Shown in pieces: positions 1 to 5,523 of a stretch of DNA of 5,969 bases. A program made the translations under genes and the position numbers. The DNA is taken from positions 1,200-7,168 of the forward strand of contig JARGOW010000193.1 of assembly GCA_029212955.1 (NCBI GenBank), read 5' to 3'. Below the pieces are notes generated by a model. The model had not been told where the DNA came from and did not search any database. It saw only the letters and a program-made list of their open reading frames with translations. Numbering within the stretch: position 1 is the first letter of the stretch; every line of letters begins with the position of its first letter. The DNA is from Planctomycetota bacterium (lineage in GTDB: Bacteria > Planctomycetota > UBA1135 > GCA-002686595).

Positions 1-298
1 CGAGGCGACCACGGAGCAGCTGGCCCAGGCCTGGAATGATTTCCGAGCCGAGCCCCAGGATCTCAACCTGCCCAGCGCCCCGGCCCAACCCGTGCAATGC
101 CACACGGACGACATGGCCCCCAACCCTCGCGAATTCGCCCCGCGCAATGGAGGCATGACCTCCCACATCGGTCAACTGGAAACCTGCCCGATCCTGGGGC
201 ACAAGTTCACCCTCACCACCCACAACACCCTGCGCGGCGCCGCCGCCGGCAACCTGCTCATCGCGGAACTACTGGCGGCCAAGGGAATGTTGCGGTAA
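1..298 (+). CDS. asd: Aspartate-semialdehyde dehydrogenase, C-terminal fragment (5' end outside window)
   Basis: This is the last 98 residues of a gene that begins before the window; the reading frame starts at base 2 and stops at TAA 296-298. Aspartate-semialdehyde dehydrogenase reduces aspartyl phosphate to aspartate semialdehyde with NADPH in the cytoplasm, at the branch to lysine/diaminopimelate, threonine and methionine. The tail carries the family signature: a P-N-P-R segment, then G-G-M-T followed by I-G-Q-L-E, then H-K-F and the strongly conserved H-N-T-L-R-G-A-A-A-G block, ending in A-E-L-L-A-A-K-G. The P-x-P-R plus H-N-T-x-R-G-A-A-G arrangement points to the archaeal/fungal-like subtype rather than the classical E. 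coli-type enzyme. The catalytic cysteine lies upstream and cannot be checked. The acetyltransferase gene follows after 9 bases, so the two may be co-transcribed. Confidence 0.85.
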   Translation, partial: EATTEQLAQAWNDFRAEPQDLNLPSAPAQPVQCHTDDMAPNPREFAPRNGGMTSHIGQLETCPILGHKFTLTTHNTLRGAAAGNLLIAELLAAKGMLR

Positions 299-307
299 AA
301 GGGATCC

Positions 308-796
308 ATGATCACCGTTGAAAGGATGACGCCCGAAGGCTGGGAGCGCGTGCGTGCCGTGCGCCTGCGGGCCCTGTTGGACACGCCCGATGCGTTTGGC
401 AGGCAACATGCGGAGGAAGTGGACCGCGAGCCGGAGATCTGGCAGGAACGCCTGGCGAGTCAAACCGTGGCAACCTACCTGGCCGTTGTGGACGGGGTGG
501 ACCTGGGCATCATTGCCGTGGCGGATTACGAGGGTAAGGAGGGGGCCGCGGGCATATTCAGCATGTGGGCTGCGCCCGAAGCCCGCGGGGGCGGCGCCGC
601 TTCGCGCTTGATCGAAACGGCCATCGAATGGGCGCGCGCCGGCGATTTTTCCAGGGTGCTCTTGGATGTGGCCGACGAGAACTCCCGCGCCATCGCCTTT
701 TACGCACGCCACGGATTCGAACCCACGGGGATCACCGGAACCCTGCCCGAACCGCGCACCCATGTGACGGAGCACGAGCGAGAGCTCAAACTGTAG
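308..796 (+). CDS. GNAT-family N-acetyltransferase
   Basis: A 162-residue protein of the Gcn5-related N-acetyltransferase fold, which transfers an acetyl group from acetyl-CoA to an amine; the substrate cannot be told from sequence. Motif A, the pyrophosphate-binding loop, is at about residues 84-103 (W-A-A-P-E-A-R-G-G-G-A-A-S-R-L, matching the R/Q-x-x-G-x-G/A pattern). Motif B is at about 117-137 (L-D-V-A-D-E-N-S-R-A-I-A-F-Y-A-R-H-G-F), with Tyr132 in the usual general-acid position and the typical N-x-x-A-x-x-F-Y-x-x-x-G-F signature. Length is normal for a single-domain GNAT. The ATG at 308 is preceded by AAAAGGGA (close spacing, about 3-4 bases) and lies 9 bases after the asd stop, which suggests one transcript, although no functional link is obvious. 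It ends with TAG. The 170 bases that follow (797-966) hold no gene that I can support. Confidence 0.9.
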   Translation: MITVERMTPEGWERVRAVRLRALLDTPDAFGRQHAEEVDREPEIWQERLASQTVATYLAVVDGVDLGIIAVADYEGKEGAAGIFSMWAAPEARGGGAASRLIETAIEWARAGDFSRVLLDVADENSRAIAFYARHGFEPTGITGTLPEPRTHVTEHERELKL

Positions 797-966
797 GGTC
801 GGTTTGAGTCTAATTTGGCGGGCTGATCGGCGTCGCAACCGCGCCTGGGGAAGCGCGTAGGAAGTGGCTGTGGCTCCGCGTGCCAATGCAATCCGTGACA
901 ATTCGCCAGTGGTGACAACTCCGGATCTAGCCCCAGCCTGGCTAGGCAAGCGCCATCGGCATCCGG

Positions 967-2574
967 CTACTCCGCGTCCGAGCGGCGGTAGATCAGCACG
1001 TCTTCGCCCTGCAAGTCCAGGGGCAGGTTGGACTTGGGGATCTTCTTGATCAGGTCGTACTTGTACTCACGTCGCTTCTCTAGCATCACGTCCTCGTAGA
1101 AGAGGAAATCTACTTCCTTGAGTAGGCCGAGTTCCCGGTTGTTGGGGTCCTTCACCGGATAGCCCGCCTTGGCGTAGAAGTTGGGATCTTCGATGGTGTT
1201 GAGGCAGGGCTCGTAGTGGCGTTCGCATAGCACGAGCCATTCGGGTTTGCCGTAGACCTTCACGAACTCGTAACCTGGGGGGCATTCGGGTGCCATGCTG
1301 CGGCCGCCGATGGCGTTGGGACCATCGCCCAAGGGTCCGGGCTCGATGTTCTCCATGATCCAGGCCTCGGCCGTGTAGCGCGTGTCGCCCAGGTAGCGTT
1401 GGCTGACGGTGTAACCCACAAAAACGTGGCCGGCGATCAGGTAGATCACCGCGATGGGCATGCCAGCCGTTTTGAGTGTGGACACCTTCCAGGCTGCGTA
1501 ACCGCTGAACACCGCTGCGAAGGGCATCAACGAAATCGCGTAGTCCGGACGGAAGGCCCGCGCAGAAATCGCCACATACAAGCCCATGCAAATGACCATG
1601 GAGACGACGGTTAAGGATCGCTCTCGAACCAGGCACAGGGCCAAACCCGCCAGGGCGGGCAACATGATCCAGAGGGGCAGGCAAGTGAACAAGGACTCGA
1701 GGAAGTCGCTGAGGGAAAACTCAGCGTGCTCCATCTTGTTCAAGAACTCCCACTTGATGGAAAGGTAGAAGTTGCTGAAGTCGTAGGCCGCGCCGGGGAC
1801 GAAGGCCAGGAAGGAGAGAATGCAACCCAGTCCTGCAAGGATGAGGAACCCCGTGCCTTGCCCAACGGTCATGGCCTGACGCCGGATCCCCGCTACAGCG
1901 CTGATCAGGATGGCTATCCATCCGATGGCCGAGGTGTACTTCATGGCGATGGCCATGCCCATGATGATGCCCAGGAGCCAGCCCTGGCGCGGCCTCAAAC
2001 CCTCGGCCCGGTCGTACTTTAGTAGCACATAGAATAGGGCAAAGAGGGCGTAAGCCGACGGCACGTCGGTTTGGACCAGGGAGGTGGAAGCCACCACCCA
2101 GCCTTGAATCGATGATGCCGCGACGACGAAGAGGGCGGCGCCGGGCCCGAACATTCGCTTGCCAAAGAGCCACAGAAGCAGCATGGCACCCAGTCCGAAT
2201 ATCAGAACGTTGAGTGATCGCGTGAATACCAGCGTACGTTCATAGCCGGGGACCCCGGGCATGGAAACCTTGTCGTCTCGCAGCTTCAGCGCATCGCCGA
2301 CGGCCCACCAGGTGACTCCATAGGCCATGTGCAGGAAGTGCGGATAGCGGTAGTCGTGGTACTCGGTTAGGTAGGTGGGGAAATCGTCCACCTGGCGCAC
2401 GATCTTGGGTTCGTCCGCGTGGAAGTTGTACTGGACCGGATTCCAGAAGGTGGTGCCCCACAGGATCGGCACCGCGCGCAGTAGGGTGCCGACGATGATG
2501 ATCAGGGCCAGGGCCCGCAGCTGCTTGCCCGTGGGGCGCAGGCGTGATTCCTGGGAAGTGGGGAGGGGATCCAT
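967..2574 (-). CDS. GT39-like (PMT/ArnT-type, GT-C) integral membrane glycosyltransferase
   Basis: A 535-residue polytopic membrane protein. GT-C enzymes of this type move a sugar from a polyprenyl-phosphate carrier to an acceptor on the outer face of the cytoplasmic membrane; here both donor and acceptor are unknown. After a short basic N-terminus there is a first helix (about 20-41). It is followed by the family's catalytic first loop with H52-A-D54-E55-P, the acidic pair typical of PMT_2/ArnT-like proteins, and a Y-R-Y-P-H segment (about 75-79). About ten further hydrophobic stretches lie between 118 and 394, including T-D-V-P (about 169-172) and M-K-Y-T (about 211-214), both common in this family. 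Residues 395-535 form a soluble tail, probably on the periplasmic side, with Cys431, Cys450 and Cys457. The ATG at 2574 has no clear Shine-Dalgarno, but a promoter-like pair lies just upstream. The gene ends with TAG. Confidence 0.85.
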   Translation of the reverse strand: MDPLPTSQESRLRPTGKQLRALALIIIVGTLLRAVPILWGTTFWNPVQYNFHADEPKIVRQVDDFPTYLTEYHDYRYPHFLHMAYGVTWWAVGDALKLRDDKVSMPGVPGYERTLVFTRSLNVLIFGLGAMLLLWLFGKRMFGPGAALFVVAASSIQGWVVASTSLVQTDVPSAYALFALFYVLLKYDRAEGLRPRQGWLLGIIMGMAIAMKYTSAIGWIAILISAVAGIRRQAMTVGQGTGFLILAGLGCILSFLAFVPGAAYDFSNFYLSIKWEFLNKMEHAEFSLSDFLESLFTCLPLWIMLPALAGLALCLVRERSLTVVSMVICMGLYVAISARAFRPDYAISLMPFAAVFSGYAAWKVSTLKTAGMPIAVIYLIAGHVFVGYTVSQRYLGDTRYTAEAWIMENIEPGPLGDGPNAIGGRSMAPECPPGYEFVKVYGKPEWLVLCERHYEPCLNTIEDPNFYAKAGYPVKDPNNRELGLLKEVDFLFYEDVMLEKRREYKYDLIKKIPKSNLPLDLQGEDVLIYRRSDAE

Positions 2575-2600
2575 GGGAGGCGCATCGGTTGCGCGGAGCG

Positions 2601-2629
2601 ATTCCAGGGCAAGGGCCGGCCATTGTCAA
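2601..2629 (-). promoter_or_regulatory. Putative sigma70-type promoter of the glycosyltransferase gene
   Basis: On the minus strand a perfect -35 box TTGACA (2629-2624) is followed by exactly 17 bases and then TGGAAT (2606-2601), a 4/6 match to the -10 consensus that keeps the AAT. Transcription would start near 2594, giving a leader of roughly 20 bases before the ATG at 2574. The site falls in the 96-base gap behind the small membrane protein gene, so the glycosyltransferase may be transcribed independently of the upstream genes. The assignment assumes an E. coli-like housekeeping sigma factor. Confidence 0.5.
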
Positions 2630-2670
2630 GCGAGCCAGGCTCCCAACGTTTCGATTTGACCCAGCGCGGG

Positions 2671-2940
2671 CTATTCGGAACGAGTCGCGAGCCATGCGCA
2701 GAGCCCGGATCCCAAAATGCTAGCGAGGCCGCCGCCGCGCATGATCAAACCAGGTGTGGATTGGGTGAAAGCCCACCAACCATCCACATTGAAGAGCCCC
2801 TGGGAAAGGGCCTCGCGCCAGGACCCCTCGAATTCCCGGGTGAAAACGAATGCGTAGAACACATCGCCACACTTGATCAGGAGGAGCCCGAGCAGCAGCA
2901 GGAATGCGGCAAGTGGACCCAGGGCACGGCGGGAAAGCAT
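2671..2940 (-). CDS. Small two-helix membrane protein, unknown function
   Basis: An 89-residue protein from the ATG at 2940 that I do not recognise. It starts with a basic tip (S-R-R) and a long hydrophobic segment at about 6-33 (leucine-rich, then K-C-G-D-V-F-Y-A-F-V-F). A polar, tryptophan-containing middle follows (about 34-62, with D-G-W-W). A second hydrophobic helix lies at about 64-85, and the protein ends in T-R-S-E. Two transmembrane helices with both ends cytoplasmic is the simplest topology. A GTG at 2976 in the same frame would add 12 residues (G-G-F-L-R-P-P-P-rich), but that codon lies inside a strong hairpin, so the ATG is preferred. No Shine-Dalgarno is visible before either start. 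The gene lies between the selenoprotein gene (45 bases upstream) and the glycosyltransferase, all on one strand. It could be a membrane partner of one of them, but the position alone does not prove it. Confidence 0.55.
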   Translation of the reverse strand: MLSRRALGPLAAFLLLLGLLLIKCGDVFYAFVFTREFEGSWREALSQGLFNVDGWWAFTQSTPGLIMRGGGLASILGSGLCAWLATRSE

Positions 2941-2952
2941 GAATGAAATGGG

Positions 2953-2978
2953 GGGTGGGCGGAGGAATCCGCCCACCC
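2953..2978 (-). terminator. GC-rich hairpin just after the selenoprotein stop, possible intrinsic terminator
   Basis: A perfect 11-bp inverted repeat (2953-2963 paired with 2968-2978) has a 4-base loop that reads UUCC in the minus-strand transcript. It begins 6 bases after the stop codon at 2985-2987. It is followed by CCC-ATTTCATTC, only a poor U-tract, so termination may be weak or partial. The stem could also protect the 3' end of the selenoprotein message or attenuate expression of the small membrane protein, whose ATG lies 12 bases beyond it. The loop has no G, which argues against a third SECIS element. Confidence 0.55.
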
Positions 2979-2984
2979 GAGGAA

Positions 2985-4310
2985 TCAGTGGGTCAGGGAC
3001 TTGGCGTAGATGGCCAATCCCATTTCAATCGCGGTGAATTGACCCTTGGACATATGCTGTTTGGTCTTGCGGACCATCGTCATGAACCAGGCTTGCTCGT
3101 CCTTGGTCGCGGGGCAGCCAATGTTGCTGGGGCCTTCGTCGGTGGGCCGGTCGGCCGTGATGAGTGGCTTGCCGCTTGAATCGGTGATGACCATCCAGGG
3201 GATGCCCCCTTGATCGGTACCGCGCAGTCGCATGGCGACCTCGGCTCCGTTGGTATGCCGTTCCACATCGATTTTGAGCAGGATGTAATCCTTGGCCATT
3301 GCGCTTGCGATGGCGGGGCGCTCGAAGAACTCTTCGAGCTTAAAGCACCAAGGTCACCAGGGAGCACCCAGGTGTACGAGCACTCGCTTGTTTTCGACTT
3401 TGGCCTGCTGCAAGGCATCGGACCATAGGAGCTCCGCATCCTGGACGGGAGCACGATTGGCTTCGAGGAAGGCCATGTAGCTTTCGCCTGTCATGTCCTT
3501 GGCCGAGCAGACTTGCACCATTTTGCCATCCGGCTCAAGCACGGCCAGTGTGGGACCGGATGCGATCCCATGGGCCTCCGCCAGTTTGGGATTGCCGATT
3601 TGGGTTAAGTGAACGACTTCGAATTCGTTGAAAATCAGTTTTCGCAGGCCAGGGGTGGACTTGGCGAACTTGAGCAGGGGGACGACTTCGGTGGTGGTTC
3701 CCCATTGCACGAGTATGCGTTTGTCTTTTTTGATGGCCTTCTTGGAAGCATCGCCCAAGGCTGGGTGCAGTGCGTCCTCTCCATTCTCGGCGAGCAAAAC
3801 CTGCACGGCCCTTTCCAGGTCACCGTTGGACAGGTCGGCAACTCGCAGGTTTCCCGCCCGATCGATCAGGTAGTAGTCCGGGCGCCCGTCCACCAGATAG
3901 GTCCGCGCCGTGACCCCTGTGGAATCGATAGCCAAGGGATAAGGGATACCCGCTTGTTCGGCGACCTTCGCCATGTTTTCGGAACCCCGCTTCGTGTGTA
4001 CACCGATGATGACCAGACCCTGGTCCGCGTAGCGCTCGCTCATTTCCTTGAGCTTGGGTAGCGCCCTGCGACAGGGGCCTCACCAGGTTCCCCAGAAATC
4101 CAACACGACAACCTTGCCGCGTAGGGATTTCAGATTCATGGACTGGCCGTCCGTGTTCATCCAGTCGGAAACCTCCAAGGCGGGCGGGGCTTTGCCCTCT
4201 AGGGCGTCCTTGCCCTGCCGGTTTCCGCCTTCCCTTGAGAAGTCGTCCCCCGCAGCCAGCGCGGAAGTTGTCAAGGCCAGCATGAGGCCCACGATCATCG
4301 GTATTTTCAT
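2985..4310 (-). CDS. Exported thioredoxin-fold selenoprotein with two selenocysteines (UGA codons at 4080-4082 and 3354-3356)
   Basis: Read through two in-frame UGA codons, this is one protein of 441 residues. Residues 1-20 are a signal peptide (M-K-I-P, hydrophobic core, A-L-A-A) without a lipobox cysteine, so the protein is probably periplasmic. Domain 1 (about 38-170) is TlpA/AhpC-like: G-K-A-P-P, then V-V-L-D-F-W-G-T-W-U77-G-P-C80, cis-Pro144 (G-R-P-D), and Y-L-I-D-R-A-G-N. Domain 2 (about 180-275) keeps the thioredoxin outline (R-I-L-V-Q-W-G-T, cis-Pro253) but has Thr207 and Val210 where the CxxC cysteines belong. Domain 3 (about 290-441) resembles Thioredoxin_7: R-V-L-V-H-L-G-A-P-W-U319-P-W-C322, with cis-Pro371 (G-G-I-P-W). 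The UGAs match the first catalytic cysteine in both active domains, and each is followed by a SECIS-like hairpin. The likely role is thiol-disulfide or peroxide redox chemistry outside the cytoplasm; the substrate is unknown. The start at 4310 is chosen for the signal peptide and the GGGAGA site 8 bases upstream. Family membership and Sec insertion are inferred; the frame continuity is seen directly. Confidence 0.9.
3320..3356 (-). promoter_or_regulatory. Second Sec codon (UGA 3354-3356) with strong SECIS-like hairpin
   Basis: In the minus-strand transcript the UGA for residue 319 is followed 14 bases later by a perfect 8-bp stem, GCUCGAAG paired with CUUCGAGC (3339-3332 with 3327-3320), closed by the loop AGUU (3331-3328). 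The distance from UGA to loop is 22 bases. Bacterial SECIS elements are hairpins inside the coding region whose small apical loop carries a G, classically GU as in E. coli fdhF, about 16-37 bases after the UGA. This one fits on stem, loop and spacing. It would recruit SelB with Sec-tRNA to the ribosome. Confidence 0.85.
4032..4082 (-). promoter_or_regulatory. First Sec codon (UGA 4080-4082) with candidate SECIS hairpin
   Basis: In the minus-strand transcript the UGA for residue 77 is followed by a two-part hairpin. The lower stem GCGCU/AGCGC (4064-4060 with 4036-4032) and the upper stem GCUCA/UGAGC (4053-4049 with 4042-4038) are separated by an asymmetric internal loop. The apical loop is AGGAAA (4048-4043), 31 bases after the UGA, with G at its second and third positions. 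This fits the bacterial SECIS length and loop rules but is less compact than the element at the second UGA. A competing short hairpin, CCCUG-UCG-CAGGG, sits only 3 bases after the UGA and is too close to be the usual SelB site. Confidence 0.65.
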
Positions 4311-4318
4311 GGGCGCAT

Positions 4319-4324
4319 TCTCCC
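4319..4324 (-). promoter_or_regulatory. Shine-Dalgarno deciding the selenoprotein start
   Basis: On the minus strand GGGAGA lies 8 bases before the ATG at 4310. Longer in-frame starts exist upstream, as far as 4439. They would bury the signal peptide behind a polar 43-residue leader and overlap the divergent lipoprotein gene, so the ATG at 4310 is preferred. Confidence 0.6.
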
Positions 4325-4408
4325 ACGATTGATTCAAAACCACAATGGAAGGCCGGTCCCGGGCGCGCATGGGCAGCGCATTCGAGCTCCGGTTGGCAGA
4401 ATGGGAAT

Positions 4409-4690
4409 ATGCCCGATCGATCTGGAAGACTGCGCGCAACCCTAATGGCCTCCCTGCTGATTCTGCCGTTGATGACCGGTTGCATGACCACCGCCATTTG
4501 GGGTGGTTCGATCGATGAGGATGAGGACGGATCCAGCACCCTAAACTATTCGGGCGGGCGCGCGATCTCCGATGATGTGTGGGTCAAAATCGCAGCCACC
4601 CCTTTCGCCTTGCTCTTTGATGTTTGCACCTATCCGATCCAAGCCTGCATTTACGGTTGGAACGATGATGATGGGGATGACTGCGATTGA
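4409..4690 (+). CDS. Small YceK-like lipoprotein
   Basis: A 93-residue exported protein. The N-terminus (M-P-D-R-S-G-R-L-R) is basic, followed by a hydrophobic stretch and L-M-T-G-C25, a lipobox-like site although Met at -3 is not ideal. Lipidation at Cys25 would leave a mature chain of about 69 residues. The core includes D-V-W-V-K-I-A-A-T-P-F-A-L-L-F-D-V-C-T-Y-P-I-Q, matching the T-P-x-x-L-x-x-D-x-x-T-x-P-x-Q pattern of the YceK/YidQ lipoprotein family, whose function is not known. The tail is very acidic (D-D-D-G-D-D-C-D). The start at 4409 retains the arginines needed for a signal peptide; the internal ATG at 4445 would lose them. It is divergent from the selenoprotein gene, with 98 bases between the two starts. 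I could not make out a convincing promoter there. The TGA stop is immediately followed by the stop of the convergent gene. Confidence 0.7.
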   Translation: MPDRSGRLRATLMASLLILPLMTGCMTTAIWGGSIDEDEDGSSTLNYSGGRAISDDVWVKIAATPFALLFDVCTYPIQACIYGWNDDDGDDCD

Positions 4691-5359
4691 TCAGTTCGAC
4701 GCCAAATACAGCATGTGCGTGAAGCGCTTAGCCTGGGGGTAGGATTTGGCGGGAATGGCCTCCACGTGACCGAACACCTTACGCAGGGACTTTTCGAATT
4801 TGTCGTCCACATTGGCCGACCAGAACACGATTTTCCCGTGGCGTGCCAGGGCGGCTTGAACCAGGCGTAAGCCACGGTTGGAGTACAGCCGCACATTGCC
4901 ATCTTGCACGAGCGGGTCGGGGCTGTTGTCCACGTCCAACAGAATGGCGTCGTAGTAGCGCGCCGGGCAGGACTTGATCACGTCGTACACATCGACCTGT
5001 TTCACAGTCACCCGCTTGTCATCCAACAAGGCCCCATTCACCTCGCCCAAGAACTCACGGTTCCACTGCACGATCACCGGCAACAATTCCGCAACAGTCA
5101 CCGCCGCTTGGCCGGGCACCAACTGCAAGACCCGCCGCAGGGTAAACCCAAAACCCAATCCCCCGATCAAAACCCTGGGAGCCTTGCTCTCCATCTCCCC
5201 ACAAACCAACTCCGCCATGGTCTGCTCCGAAGCACAATTCGTCGTGCTCATCAAAGCCGTACCATCAATCCGCAAAAAGAACTCCCCATCATGCTGCTGC
5301 AAAACAAGAGTCGACCCATCGGGCGCTTGGGCGGAGGCAAGAGTAACGGTAGCTTTCAT
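4691..5359 (-). CDS. Spermidine synthase-like, SAM-binding Rossmann-fold protein
   Basis: A 222-residue protein of the spermine/spermidine synthase-like group within class I SAM-dependent transferases. The N-terminal beta part (about 1-45: K-A-T-V-T-L, F-F-L-R-I-D-G-T-A-L-M-S-T) is followed by a Rossmann domain. Motif I is I-G-G-L-G-F-G-F-T-L (65-74), the acidic end of strand 2 is E91 (V-A-E-L-L-P-V-I-V-Q-W-N-R), and motif IV is Y-D-A-I-L-L-D142-V-D-N-S-P-D-P, then L-Y-S-N-R-G-L. True aminopropyltransferases use decarboxylated SAM and putrescine. This protein is shorter than typical SpeE (roughly 280 residues), so that activity is uncertain; a methyltransferase or an uncharacterised activity is equally possible. 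The ATG at 5359 gives the family-like N-terminus; a TTG at 5428 would add 23 unlikely residues. No clear Shine-Dalgarno is visible. It is likely cytoplasmic. Confidence 0.8.
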   Translation of the reverse strand: MKATVTLASAQAPDGSTLVLQQHDGEFFLRIDGTALMSTTNCASEQTMAELVCGEMESKAPRVLIGGLGFGFTLRRVLQLVPGQAAVTVAELLPVIVQWNREFLGEVNGALLDDKRVTVKQVDVYDVIKSCPARYYDAILLDVDNSPDPLVQDGNVRLYSNRGLRLVQAALARHGKIVFWSANVDDKFEKSLRKVFGHVEAIPAKSYPQAKRFTHMLYLASN

Positions 5360-5523
5360 TGGGTGGGATGGGCTGGTATGGAACAATCCAACCCTAGAAA
5401 GGTAGCTCTGCGTGCGGGCAATGCGCAAGCCTTCCGGGCACGCATCGATGGGTTGCTGGTGATTCCGCCTGCTGTTACTTGTCCGTTACTGGGCAAAGTG
5501 GGTCTTGACCTAGACTGGGCGGT

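Noticed and set aside
927..945. Short inverted repeat CTAGCC/GGCTAG in the convergent gap, as a terminator
   Set aside because: It has only 6 bp with a 7-base loop and no T-tract on either strand, so it is too weak to call.
269..949. 226-residue open frame on the minus strand opposite the acetyltransferase
   Set aside because: It is an antisense shadow with arginine-, proline- and histidine-rich composition and no domain, while the plus strand encodes a clear GNAT protein.
2881..2987. Read-through of the third UGA as a third Sec with a C-terminal extension
   Set aside because: The tail is 35 residues of proline-, serine- and cysteine-rich low-information sequence overlapping the next gene in another frame, and the hairpin loop lacks the G expected of a SECIS.
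2985..4310. Pseudogene or sequencing error explaining the two UGA codons
   Set aside because: Two independent nonsense changes both landing on the redox cysteine of CxxC motifs, with frame, cis-prolines and resolving cysteines intact and SECIS-like hairpins after each, is far less likely than recoding.
2985..4310. UGA read as tryptophan (altered genetic code)
   Set aside because: Tryptophan is encoded by TGG throughout, including right beside both UGAs, and TGA ends other genes in the window (4688-4690 and 4691-4693).
4080..4439. A free-standing 119-residue protein ending at the first UGA
   Set aside because: It ends exactly at the first redox residue of a thioredoxin motif, and the same frame continues with G-P-C and the rest of the domain. 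The first 43 residues precede a proper signal peptide and are not likely translated.
5467..5523. Promoter for the last gene (TTGACC near 5508 and the direct repeat GTTACT)
   Set aside because: No -10 box at suitable spacing could be found upstream of the start, and a 6-base repeat is expected by chance.
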